DNA of 29,693 nt from a virus (IMGVR_UViG_3300020034_000057:1-29693), one strand, 5' to 3'; numbered from the stretch's first letter, positions 1 through 6,323 are shown. The notes: generated by a model from the sequence alone, not told the origin. Numbers and translations are program-made.

Positions 1-58
1 AGTAAAGTAAGAATAAGTATACATATAGATGAAAAAGTACTTAAAATTTTCAAGTGTG

Positions 59-167
59 AGTACCAGTGTAAGAATGAAAGTAGGTACTTTCGATATAGAA
101 ATATTTCTCAGAAACGGGTACCACCTATCTCAACCACCCGGCCTATAAGATGGGGTTGACAATACCC
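59..167 (+). promoter_or_regulatory. Structured 5' leader with two hairpins ahead of the first gene
   Basis: The 204 bases before the first gene hold no open frame that I support. Two inverted repeats are visible. AGTACC (59-64) pairs with GGTACT (83-88). Farther on, GGGTA (116-120) pairs with TACCC (163-167) around an inner stem TCAACC (130-135)/GGTTGA (154-159). The second block is much more GC-rich than its surroundings. It could be a leader RNA, a terminator-like element of an upstream operon without a U-tract, or operator DNA. It matches no riboswitch class I can name. Confidence 0.4.
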
Positions 168-185
168 CCGGTCTTAGTTTATAAA
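156..185 (+). promoter_or_regulatory. Possible promoter for the gene at 205
   Basis: TTGACA at 156-161 is followed after 18 bases by TATAAA at 180-185, placing a start about 12-15 bases before the ATG. This resembles a sigma70-type promoter. Bacteroidetes normally use a different -7 box (TAnnTTTG), so a phage-specific or host-adapted promoter is only one reading. The same TTGACA hexamer occurs upstream of the SSB-like gene at 20905, which modestly supports a role. Confidence 0.3.
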
Positions 186-204
186 TCTTTTAAACCCTAA
201 AATT

Positions 205-519
205 ATGTCACTTTTAAAAAAGTATGCTGATGCTATCGCTGTTAAAGGTAATCGCGAAGTTCATTATGGTCGTCTTATATCCTTTGCTCCTTCTAAGCCT
301 GTCACTATGAATGGTGACATCAAGGATAAGCTCAATATGATCATTGAGTTTGATGGTGTTAAGACTAAATGGTATGTGCTGAAGGATGCTGTGTATGGTC
401 TACCTAACTATGTTGGACCTGATGGTGTGATGTGTGCTGCTACTATCCAAGAAAGTGAGCCTGATGAAACAGGCAAGACCTTTGCAAACATGGTATCACT
501 AGGAATTCAGGCTATCTAG
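205..519 (+). CDS. Small conserved-looking phage protein, unknown function
   Basis: This 104-residue protein has no family I recognise. It has no signal peptide or membrane segment and looks like a compact alpha/beta domain. The ATG follows an A-rich leader containing TTTTAAACCCTAA and no Shine-Dalgarno site, as is usual in Bacteroidetes. Codon use is richer in GCT, GTC and ATC than most genes in the window. With its own leader, possible promoter and a terminator overlapping its stop codon (TAG), it is probably a monocistronic, well-expressed early gene. Function is unknown. Confidence 0.8.
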   Translation: MSLLKKYADAIAVKGNREVHYGRLISFAPSKPVTMNGDIKDKLNMIIEFDGVKTKWYVLKDAVYGLPNYVGPDGVMCAATIQESEPDETGKTFANMVSLGIQAI

Positions 520-530
520 CCTGTTTTCCT
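508..530 (+). terminator. Rho-independent terminator overlapping the stop codon
   Basis: CAGGC (508-512) pairs with GCCTG (519-523), with two further T-A/A-T pairs inside, and is followed by TTTTCCTTGTTT. The TAG stop of the 104-aa gene lies within the hairpin. Confidence 0.6.
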
Positions 531-556
531 TGTTTCCAGCGCGTTTCATAGACTCA

Positions 557-576
557 CACTCTATATATATAGAGTG
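557..576. repeat. Perfect 20-bp palindrome
   Basis: The 20 bases read CACTCT, then eight alternating A/T bases, then AGAGTG, and are identical on both strands. It is the first of three inverted repeats in the 257-base gap 520-776, which has no gene I support. A dimeric repressor operator, a transcript-end hairpin, or a DNA cruciform in a replication or regulatory region are all possible. Confidence 0.5.
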
Positions 577-586
577 AATTGTGATT

Positions 587-669
587 TGGATGGGTAGCAT
601 AGTCAGTGAAGGGCATTGATTATGCTATCTTATCCATAATAATAGTGTTATAAGTGATGTAATGCATCA
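587..669. repeat. Two further hairpins in the 520-776 gap
   Basis: TGGAT (587-591) pairs with ATCCA (632-636), enclosing GGTAGCATA (593-601) paired with TATGCTATC (621-629, one G-T pair). The 19-nt loop is purine-rich. A smaller hairpin, TGATG (655-659)/CATCA (665-669), follows. The region contains no open frame that looks like a gene. It may be a noncoding RNA, an antiterminator-like leader or an origin-associated structure; the sequence alone does not decide. Confidence 0.4.
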
Positions 670-776
670 TACCATGTCACTCACATTCACTCTCTTTATC
701 ATGTTAATCATAATGTTGATTCTCTAGCGTATACATAAACTCAATTTATTTATAAATACCTATAATATATACATCT

Positions 777-932
777 ATGAAGTCTAAAACAACGATAAAC
801 ATAATTGCGATAGTTATAATGTATTTATTCATCTATTGCTGTGTAACAATCTCATTATCAAGGAATGTAATACATAAAATATATGTACAGCATGAGCTGA
901 AAATGAGTAAATACTATTCTAAACAACATTAA
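777..932 (+). CDS. 51-aa single-pass membrane protein
   Basis: This short frame encodes a hydrophilic start (MKSKTT), one strongly hydrophobic helix at about residues 7-28 with two Cys, and a basic, polar tail ending KQH. Its stop lies ten bases before the next ATG. The charge pattern suggests an N-in single-pass inner-membrane protein. Small membrane proteins of this kind recur in this block (3616, 4581). There is no known family; a superinfection or envelope role is only a guess. Confidence 0.55.
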   Translation: MKSKTTINIIAIVIMYLFIYCCVTISLSRNVIHKIYVQHELKMSKYYSKQH

Positions 933-942
933 CACAATTGAT

Positions 943-1161
943 ATGGAAAGATATATTGTATGGAAAGAAATAGTTGATTATCATATTAAGATGATTAATC
1001 AACAACATTCTGATCATATGTATTCATTAGTTCAAGATCATTGTGCTGTTATTGTAGCACTTATGCCTTATATTGCATCATTAACATATGATCTTTATGC
1101 TAGAATATGTAAGATTAATCATGTATTAATGTGTGATGATATTAAATACTCTGAATATTAA
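943..1161 (+). CDS. 72-aa protein, unknown function
   Basis: The protein is predicted mostly helical, with several Met, His, Tyr and Cys residues and an acidic C-terminus ending KYSEY. No motif is recognised. Its start follows an AC-rich leader right after the 51-aa membrane protein, so the two probably share a transcript. Immediately after its stop lies the long-stem RNA structure at 1165-1257. Confidence 0.65.
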   Translation: MERYIVWKEIVDYHIKMINQQHSDHMYSLVQDHCAVIVALMPYIASLTYDLYARICKINHVLMCDDIKYSEY

Positions 1162-1164
1162 TAT

Positions 1165-1257
1165 AGTTGGTAAAGATAGGAATCAGTAAGCCTGATTAGG
1201 TATTGTAATGATACTGGTAACAAGAGCCTATAGACGCAGCTTCTATTTTTACCAACT
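1165..1257 (+). ncRNA. Candidate structured RNA with long closing stem and internal hairpins
   Basis: Bases 1165-1181 pair with 1241-1257 over 17 positions, 15 Watson-Crick and two G-U, which is long for this AT-rich DNA. Inside are ATCAG (1182-1186)/CTGAT (1192-1196) with a 5-nt loop and GTAT (1200-1203)/ATAC (1211-1214) with a 7-nt loop TGTAATG. A GC-richer single strand (1216-1240) could form a third arm. The shape is a multibranched, tRNA-sized fold. It lacks a U-tract, so it is not a simple terminator. I do not recognise a hammerhead core or any named riboswitch. It sits between the genes at 943 and 1294 and may be a leader, a processed small RNA or a ribozyme. Confidence 0.55.
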
Positions 1258-1293
1258 TATACAATTAATATAACATTTAAACCCCTTAATACA

Positions 1294-1671
1294 ATGAGAA
1301 CATTTAGACTATTAGCTTATAAGCTAGATGATAGTAAAGGTACAGATATGAAAAAAGCATTTCATGCTATTGATATAGTTGAGAATATAGCACAATATCT
1401 AGCTAAACTATATAATGGTAAGACAGATTGTTCTAGTTGTGGATGTGTTCAATACTCAGATACATTAATTATTGATGTATCTGAACCACATGCAAGATTG
1501 ATTGAGAAAGAATATCTATTCATTAGTGAGACATTTAAAAGCCAATATGGTATTAGTTATGAATTATACTCTAAAGAGTGGTTCATTAAGAAATATGAAG
1601 CAATACCAGAAGGTCATTTTCCAGGTAAAACTCCTAAAGAAAGAATATTGAATAGATTAAGATCACTTTAA
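1294..1671 (+). CDS. 125-aa protein, unknown function
   Basis: This soluble protein has a short Cys cluster (CSSCGC, about residues 46-51) that could bind a metal. A helical C-terminal half is rich in Lys and Tyr and ends RLRSL. There is no signal peptide or membrane helix and no family I recognise. The ATG follows a leader with TTTAAACCCCTTAAT, the same type as before the gene at 205, suggesting a shared leader or promoter class. It is preceded by the structured RNA at 1165-1257. Confidence 0.7.
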   Translation: MRTFRLLAYKLDDSKGTDMKKAFHAIDIVENIAQYLAKLYNGKTDCSSCGCVQYSDTLIIDVSEPHARLIEKEYLFISETFKSQYGISYELYSKEWFIKKYEAIPEGHFPGKTPKERILNRLRSL

Positions 1672-1705
1672 CATTTTTTAAACCATCTAATAAACCCTAA
1701 TAATC

Positions 1706-1921
1706 ATGTCAACCATTCTCAACAACCACATCAATTATGTAAAACCATCAGTATATGAACAAGATTCATCAAATGGTAAACAAATCAATGCTCTTGTAGT
1801 TGCTCCAACAACTGTAGAATATGATCATGCTGGTCATGCACATAATCTTATCCCTCTTATGGAGGTTTGTAAAATTAATTATAAAAACAAATTTATAAGG
1901 ATGGCACAAATAATAGAATAA
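1706..1921 (+). CDS. 71-aa protein, possibly truncated by the adjacent HNH gene
   Basis: The N-terminal half uses C-ending codons (AACAACCACATC) and follows a leader holding AAACC and AAACCCTAATAA motifs, like other separately expressed genes here. The C-terminal third switches to plain AT-rich codons and Lys/Asn/Ile-rich sequence, and the stop is seven bases before the decayed HNH endonuclease. I infer that the protein may be a 5' fragment of a longer gene whose 3' end survives as an open frame at 2359-2457. Function is unknown. Confidence 0.6.
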   Translation: MSTILNNHINYVKPSVYEQDSSNGKQINALVVAPTTVEYDHAGHAHNLIPLMEVCKINYKNKFIRMAQIIE

Positions 1922-1927
1922 AATTAT

Positions 1928-2457
1928 ATGGATATAAATTGGATAGAAGAAGCTGGATATAATATACTTGAAGAAGGTGTATTATTAATATTAAAGGTAT
2001 ACAAGTAAGATCTCGTAAAAGAGGTAAATATCAAGTAATTACTTTAAAAAATAAAAGTGGTGAAAGATTTACATTAAGTTTAAGTAGAATAATATGTAGT
2101 AAGTTTCATCCAAATCCAGATAATTTACCACTTGTTAGTCATGAAGATAATAATACAAATAATAATCATGCAAATAATCTTAAATGGTGCACTGATTCTT
2201 ATAATGTTAAAAAATCTTTTGATGAAGGTAGATCAAAACCACCTTTAAAAGGATTACATCATTCAGTTAATCCTAAATTAGGATTAGAATTTTATAAGGC
2301 TGTAGATAGTATGATAGAATATTTAAATGATGAGTCTTTGCTCTAATTTCTACTATAGTACCATGCTATACTTGTTCTTCTTCAAATAGAAAAAAGATCG
2401 TTTGAATTAATAGTAGAAGAATTAGATAAATTACAATTAGAGGGTGTACAATTATGA
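1928..2457 (+). pseudogene. Broken HNH homing endonuclease (NUMOD4/HNH type)
   Basis: An ATG at 1928 opens a frame beginning MDINWIEEAGYN that stops at 2006. The continuation lies in another frame from about 1981, consistent with one missing base near 1971-1985. It encodes a DNA-contact region and then an HNH motif (LVSHEDNNTNNNHANN, then LKWCTDSYN), the usual pattern of phage-borne HNH endonucleases. That frame ends at TAA 2344-2346. After a further TAG (2356-2358) it reopens to 2457, where its TGA overlaps the next ATG as ATGA, a normal gene-end signature here. The element is a dead mobile endonuclease, or an active gene with a sequencing error. The 3' piece may be the end of the gene it interrupted. 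Confidence 0.75.
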
Positions 2458-2867
2458 GAAAAACAACACATGAAATTATAGATGAGATAGCTGCTCATTA
2501 TAATTTAGGTAATAGAAGTATAATGGGTGAAAAAGCTTTAGTAGATGGTAAAATGGTTGACTTATGTGTGTACAATGGAATAGACAGAAGACATTGTGCA
2601 TTTGCATATATGATGATTGATCCATCTATTATTAAAAAAGAAGATGAAAAGAATACATGTTATGTAATTATAGATCATTATGCATATAGTGATGCTGATT
2701 TAATATTAAAAGAAGAATTCAGAGGTTATGATACTAAATTTTATAGGAGTATTCAAATGTTACATGATCAAGAAGAACATTGGACAAATGAAGGTTTAAG
2801 TGAATTAGGTAAAGAATATGTTAAACAAATAAAGATAGATTATCCTAGTAGTACACCACATGATTAA
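2454..2867 (+). CDS. 137-aa acidic protein, unknown function
   Basis: This soluble alpha/beta protein has a helical N-terminus (MRKTTHEIIDEIAAHY), a central stretch rich in Tyr, His and Asp, and a tail ending SSTPHD. No catalytic motif or family is recognised. The start overlaps the stop of the preceding remnant by ATGA, so it was once translationally coupled to that gene. The lipoprotein gene follows after 11 bases. Confidence 0.7.
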   Translation: MRKTTHEIIDEIAAHYNLGNRSIMGEKALVDGKMVDLCVYNGIDRRHCAFAYMMIDPSIIKKEDEKNTCYVIIDHYAYSDADLILKEEFRGYDTKFYRSIQMLHDQEEHWTNEGLSELGKEYVKQIKIDYPSSTPHD

Positions 2868-2878
2868 ACAACACTCAA

Positions 2879-3424
2879 ATGAAAACACTAATAAGACTCG
2901 CCCTGATTCTCTTTTCTACAGGCTCTATAGTAGTGTCCTGTACAGAAGAAATCTTTACACCTGTGTATGTTAATAAGCCTTGGACTCAATCTCAAATAGA
3001 TAGTCTTAGAGCATTATTAAGACCTGATACAGTATTTAAAGATCGTATACTTATTGATAGTTTCAAGGTAACAATACCTGGACCTACAGTATATATGCCT
3101 GCAACTAATAAAGATTCTTTAATATATGTATCAGTACCAGGTAAAGATTCATTAGTATATGTATATATTCATGATACAACAGTAGTAAGAGAACATACAT
3201 ATCAAGATACTTTATTTGTGTATGGTGGTAGAGGATATTATAGTGTACCTCCACCAATTCAAAAGATAGTTACATTGTTCTATAAGAAATGTGTAGACTA
3301 TAATAAAGTAAATGCACCAGGATGGAATATATCAAGTGGTCTTATATCAATAAGTCCTTGGTTACTATCTGAAAATCCTGATCCAGGATGGTCATCTACA
3401 GGTACAGCATCTTACGGAATGTGA
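2879..3424 (+). CDS. Lipoprotein, interrupted by an in-frame TGA before its natural end
   Basis: Residues 1-20 are a type II signal peptide ending VVS before Cys21. The sequence continues CTEE, acidic residues resembling the Bacteroidetes lipoprotein export signal, so surface or outer-membrane anchoring is likely. The mature part has repeated short strands with PGKDSL/ATNKDSL and VYVYIHDTT, suggesting a beta-rich stalk, then aromatic Gly/Pro-rich sequence. The frame ends at TGA 3422-3424, but the same frame stays open and codon-typical to 3619. A phage-encoded lipoprotein could act in superinfection exclusion or lysis; no specific role can be shown. Confidence 0.75.
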   Translation: MKTLIRLALILFSTGSIVVSCTEEIFTPVYVNKPWTQSQIDSLRALLRPDTVFKDRILIDSFKVTIPGPTVYMPATNKDSLIYVSVPGKDSLVYVYIHDTTVVREHTYQDTLFVYGGRGYYSVPPPIQKIVTLFYKKCVDYNKVNAPGWNISSGLISISPWLLSENPDPGWSSTGTASYGM

Positions 3425-3460
3425 TTTATAAAAGTAAAAGATGATTTAACAGTTGATGAA

Positions 3461-3619
3461 ATGTTAACACCTATTTGGAGAGAGCTTGCTAGATGGCAGA
3501 TGAGTAAGAGATATTCTCATAATGAATCTGAAATACTTAGTCCATACTTTAATCCTAATACAGTTACATATTCAACAGTAGAACAACATAAAGCTGAAAT
3601 AGATCAGTTATTCAAATGA
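3461..3619 (+). CDS. In-frame continuation of the lipoprotein after TGA, or separate 52-aa protein
   Basis: Directly after the lipoprotein TGA, 64 codons continue in the same frame, starting FIKVKDDLTVDEM, to TGA 3617-3619. Coding character starts at once, before the first ATG at 3461, which argues that this was or is the C-terminal domain of the lipoprotein (stop read-through, nonsense mutation or base error). If translated alone it would start at 3461 and give a helical, polar protein (MLTPIWRELARWQ onward). The next gene overlaps its stop by ATGA. Confidence 0.5.
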   Translation: MLTPIWRELARWQMSKRYSHNESEILSPYFNPNTVTYSTVEQHKAEIDQLFK

Positions 3620-3750
3620 GTTGGTCAGATGTATGCTATATGATAGCAGGATTTTCAATAGGTATATACTTTGGTCCTATATTAGAGAAATATAAGATAA
3701 GTATAAAGATTACAAGAACTGATAAAAAAAGAATTGATTATGATGATTAA
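3616..3750 (+). CDS. 44-aa single-pass membrane protein
   Basis: The short frame starts with ATG overlapping the previous TGA. Residues 6-24 form a hydrophobic segment (CYMIAGFSIGIYFGPIL), followed by a strongly basic tail ending RIDYDD. The coupling to the lipoprotein extension suggests co-expression at the envelope. No family is recognised. Confidence 0.6.
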   Translation: MSWSDVCYMIAGFSIGIYFGPILEKYKISIKITRTDKKRIDYDD

Positions 3751-3762
3751 ATATTAAATACT

Positions 3763-4092
3763 ATGTTATATCCCACACTTATAAAAGATAAAATACTCAC
3801 AATTAAAGGATGGAAATGTGTTATTGTACTAGCAACATATGCTGCTGGAGGTTATGCAATAACATTAAAAGATGCTGAAGATGGTTCACCAATAGGTACT
3901 CTAACAAAGTATTTAGATGGTATTCCAGAATCATGTGTTGCATTAGATGTTAACAATTGGGGAGATGAACTACCTTGGATATTACTTGAAAATAATATTA
4001 TAGAAGATAACCTTATTAATGTATTAAAAAGTGGATATTGTCTTTATCCAGTATATAAATTACATCCAGATATTCTAAAGCAAGTACAATGA
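3763..4092 (+). CDS. DUF4313 family protein
   Basis: The 109-residue sequence fits DUF4313, a small family of unknown function common in Bacteroidetes and their phages and mobile elements. Visible landmarks are the segment GYAITLKDAEDGSPIGTLT, the conserved LDVNNWGDE, and a C-terminal SGYCLYPVYKL. It has no signal peptide or membrane helix. It overlaps the next gene by ATGA, so both belong to one operon. Family assignment is by remembered pattern, not by search. Confidence 0.8.
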   Translation: MLYPTLIKDKILTIKGWKCVIVLATYAAGGYAITLKDAEDGSPIGTLTKYLDGIPESCVALDVNNWGDELPWILLENNIIEDNLINVLKSGYCLYPVYKLHPDILKQVQ

Positions 4093-4328
4093 AACTATTT
4101 GATACATTAAAAGGTAAGAAAGTAATTGTTACTACTGATTATGGAGATATACAGTTAACTATTAAGGAAGTAAAAGAGGAAACAGAATATGTTGAAACTG
4201 GTCCTTCTAATCAAGCAAATGATTGGTATCCTGAAGGTTATCATAAAACTACATATAGAGTAACATTTGATAATGGTAAAGTAAAAGTATATGATAATCT
4301 TTCAAGTATAAATTTAGTTGAAGCATGA
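4089..4328 (+). CDS. 79-aa conserved phage protein, unknown function
   Basis: The protein appears to be a small beta-rich domain: MKLFDTLKGKKVIVTTDYGD, a central EVKEETEY segment, then NDWYPEGYHKTTYRVTFDNG. This layout resembles small proteins seen in Bacteroides phages, but no function is known. It is coupled by ATGA to both neighbours. Confidence 0.75.
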   Translation: MKLFDTLKGKKVIVTTDYGDIQLTIKEVKEETEYVETGPSNQANDWYPEGYHKTTYRVTFDNGKVKVYDNLSSINLVEA

Positions 4329-4603
4329 TAACAGATATAGTTATAGCATTATCAATTGTATTATATGTACTAGGTGCATTAATAGCAATAGGTTATCAAT
4401 ATAAGTACTCAAAGTATATAGATAGATCAGGTGGAGAACTTGATCATATAACAAGAGCAGTAATGATAGGTTCATTATCATGGATCATAATAGGTATTGC
4501 ATATTATTATATGAGTACAAATAGAAAACCAACTCGTAAATCTAAAAAGAAAACAAATGAAAGAAGAACAAATAAGATTGATGAAGAAAGAAGCGAGGAG
4601 TAA
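4325..4603 (+). CDS. 92-aa two-helix membrane protein with basic tail
   Basis: Two hydrophobic helices are clear at about residues 4-24 and 45-63, joined by a polar loop (YKYSKYIDRSGGELDH). A highly charged C-terminal tail follows, rich in Lys/Arg and ending ERSEE. A hairpin membrane protein with a cytoplasmic tail is expected. The size and shape are compatible with a holin-like protein, but no lysin is nearby. The start overlaps the previous stop by ATGA, and the end overlaps the 30-aa frame at 4581. Confidence 0.7.
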   Translation: MITDIVIALSIVLYVLGALIAIGYQYKYSKYIDRSGGELDHITRAVMIGSLSWIIIGIAYYYMSTNRKPTRKSKKKTNERRTNKIDEERSEE

Positions 4604-4673
4604 TAATATTGAAAAAGTTATTATTACCTCAATATGTTATCTTATATTTGGAGCACTATTATCTTATTTATGA
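4581..4673 (+). CDS. 30-aa membrane peptide
   Basis: This tiny frame starts inside the end of the preceding gene and ends in an ATGA overlap with the next. The sequence is a basic start (MKKEARSNN) followed by one hydrophobic helix at about residues 13-30. Overlap signatures at both ends match the translational coupling used throughout the window, which supports it despite the length. It also shows that the next gene starts at 4670 and not farther upstream. Confidence 0.5.
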   Translation: MKKEARSNNIEKVIITSICYLIFGALLSYL

Positions 4674-5023
4674 GTGATAAAAAGTATTCACCAAACAATA
4701 TTTCATATGAGAAGAACTATATAATAGAGAAAGTATACTCTATTATATGTTCTTCTGATGAAGTAGCTAAATGGCATAGTAATGATATTACTGTTAAGAA
4801 TGGTGAAGCTATACCATTAAGAGCAAGAAAATTTCTAGACTATCATTTAACAGATGAATTATGTCAAGAATGGGTTAATCTAATTGCTGATATAATGTTA
4901 ATAAAAGGAGATGTAAGAGAATATCAGATTAGACTTCACAATTGGTTAGTGAAGCATGATATTTATGAACAATTCTTAGAACAATTTGATATTAAAGTTA
5001 GAAATTATGGCAATAAAACTTGA
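4670..5023 (+). CDS. 117-aa helical protein, unknown function
   Basis: The chosen start gives MSDKKYSPNN and overlaps the previous stop as ATGA; an upstream ATG at 4634 would add residues encoded within the 30-aa membrane peptide gene. The protein looks all-helical and acidic to neutral, with two Trp-containing helices (CQEWVNLIADIMLIKG and RLHNWLVKHDIYEQF). No motif is recognised. It overlaps the following gene by 17 bases. Confidence 0.7.
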   Translation: MSDKKYSPNNISYEKNYIIEKVYSIICSSDEVAKWHSNDITVKNGEAIPLRARKFLDYHLTDELCQEWVNLIADIMLIKGDVREYQIRLHNWLVKHDIYEQFLEQFDIKVRNYGNKT

Positions 5024-5225
5024 AGATTTAAAAGATTCAGATATAGGTAGAAAGGTATCATATCGTAATTATCATAATCAAAAGGATGCACCTGGTACAT
5101 TGGCAAATTGGAATCATAGATTTATATTTGTAAACTATGGTAATCCTGATAATAATATAGCAACAAGACCAGAAGATTTAACATTTATTGAAGAAGAAGC
5201 TCCAACAATGGGTAAAAGTTATTAG
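5007..5225 (+). CDS. 72-aa conserved phage protein (GRKVSYRN... type)
   Basis: The start at MAIKLEDLKDSD is preferred over the ATG at 4986, which would lie deeper in the preceding gene. The order 'DIGRKVSYRN', 'GTLANWNHRFIFVNYG', 'ATRPEDLTF' is a recurrent small phage protein plan, a compact beta barrel-like domain ending in a helix or acidic tail. Its molecular function is not known. Stop is TAG, which argues against TAG recoding. Confidence 0.7.
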   Translation: MAIKLEDLKDSDIGRKVSYRNYHNQKDAPGTLANWNHRFIFVNYGNPDNNIATRPEDLTFIEEEAPTMGKSY

Positions 5226-5227
5226 AT

Positions 5228-5446
5228 ATGATTAAGAATCCATATGACATACATCTATTATGTCAAAATAAAGATATACCTTATCTAACATTTCAAGAGA
5301 TAAGATTAATTATATTTAATTATATTTATAATATAAAAGGTATTGAAGTTAAGGAAGTGTTCACAGTACCTATAATTTCATCACAACTATTTACATTAGG
5401 ATTAAAAAAAGCACATACATATTTTAAATTAGCATTATATAAATAA
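5228..5446 (+). CDS. 72-aa protein, unknown function
   Basis: The protein is Ile-, Tyr- and Lys-rich with a moderately hydrophobic middle (EIRLIIFNYIYNI), probably two or three helices. It is not a clear membrane protein. No family is recognised. It sits two bases after the preceding stop and five before the secreted protein, within the same operon. Confidence 0.6.
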   Translation: MIKNPYDIHLLCQNKDIPYLTFQEIRLIIFNYIYNIKGIEVKEVFTVPIISSQLFTLGLKKAHTYFKLALYK

Positions 5447-5451
5447 GAATT

Positions 5452-5727
5452 ATGAAAACAATTATGAAATTAACTTTGCTAGTATTGATCTTAGGATTAT
5501 GCAGCACTGTAGTAACAGCACAAACAGAGTTTTGGGCATCAAAATCCAATTCAAGAGATCAAGGTAAATTAGTAAGGAGGCATAAAGCATGGACTAAAGA
5601 TGCAATGTGTCATACTTATGCTGATAATAATATACAACAAAGAGCGTATATTAGAAGATTAGAGTTTTATAGACCTAATACAGAAGATAGACCAAAGTAT
5701 AAAAGAGTTAAACCCTGGAAAAGATGA
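5452..5727 (+). CDS. Secreted/periplasmic small basic protein
   Basis: Residues 1-23 are a Sec signal peptide: basic start, Leu/Val/Ile core and VTA before Gln24, a signal peptidase I site. An internal ATG (codon 5) could also start it. The mature 68-residue part is very basic, with KLVRRHKAW, RRLEFYRP and KRVKPWKR, and two Cys including one in the signal region. A secreted basic peptide encoded by a phage could act on the envelope or lysis, but nothing specific is visible. The stop overlaps the next start by ATGA. Confidence 0.7.
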   Translation: MKTIMKLTLLVLILGLCSTVVTAQTEFWASKSNSRDQGKLVRRHKAWTKDAMCHTYADNNIQQRAYIRRLEFYRPNTEDRPKYKRVKPWKR

Positions 5728-5999
5728 GAGTCGTATGCAAAAGACAATTAATGTTTGAAATGAAATTTGTAGATTTCATTCGGAGAATGTTAACTCCTAG
5801 TGATAAAATGAGATTACCTAGAGTTAATTCAATATATACTGTATTAGCTTATATAGAAAGAGATGGTAAATGTTACTACAGGTTAAAAGGATTTCCTGTA
5901 GATCAATATTTTGTATCAGAAGCATTTGATTTTTATAATCAAAGCTGTAATATGGATGAAAGAATGCATATAGATATACTAGAACCTCAACTTAACTAA
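5724..5999 (+). CDS. 91-aa conserved phage protein, unknown function
   Basis: A basic N-terminus is followed by a beta-rich middle with YTVLAYIERDGKCYYRLKGF and a C-terminal half with acidic residues. The strand pattern looks like a small barrel. It is coupled to the secreted protein gene by ATGA. No function is known to me. Confidence 0.65.
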   Translation: MRVVCKRQLMFEMKFVDFIRRMLTPSDKMRLPRVNSIYTVLAYIERDGKCYYRLKGFPVDQYFVSEAFDFYNQSCNMDERMHIDILEPQLN

Positions 6000-6000
6000 C

Positions 6001-6312
6001 ATGAAAAACGCTAAAGAATCAATCAAGAAAAGGAAATCATTTACACGAAGAAGGAATGGTTTAGTTAAACAAGTACTATCATTCTTTGTAATAGTACTTA
6101 CCAAAGAAGCTAAGAAAGCTATTAAAATAGGTGGTGCAAATGCTGTATTAGACAGTACACGTAAAGTCTTAAGAAAGTTTAGACAAACTGCATTAAGACA
6201 TCCAGCTAAATCTAATAGTGTATTTAGTAAGCCTAGAATTAAGAATGGTGAAAGTATTCGTTATAAAATGAATGGTGAACCATACTTCAAACATGGAGCA
6301 AGAATAATATAA
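6001..6312 (+). CDS. 103-aa highly basic protein
   Basis: The protein is strongly basic throughout, with KKRKSFTRRRNG near the N-terminus, a hydrophobic stretch (VKQVLSFFVIVLT), and later RKVLRKFRQTALRHPAKS. Nucleic acid binding is a reasonable inference; a peripheral membrane role is the alternative. No family is recognised. It is the last small gene before the 708-residue protein. Confidence 0.65.
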   Translation: MKNAKESIKKRKSFTRRRNGLVKQVLSFFVIVLTKEAKKAIKIGGANAVLDSTRKVLRKFRQTALRHPAKSNSVFSKPRIKNGESIRYKMNGEPYFKHGARII

Positions 6313-6323
6313 AGTTTAATTAT

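Noticed and set aside
4325-4603. Holin call for the two-helix membrane protein
   Set aside because: Shape fits, but no endolysin or spanin gene is adjacent, so naming it would be a guess.
4634-4669. Upstream ATG for the gene at 4670
   Set aside because: It lies inside the 30-aa membrane peptide gene; ATG 4670 forms the ATGA overlap used throughout. The same logic moved starts to 5007, 15535 and 17491.
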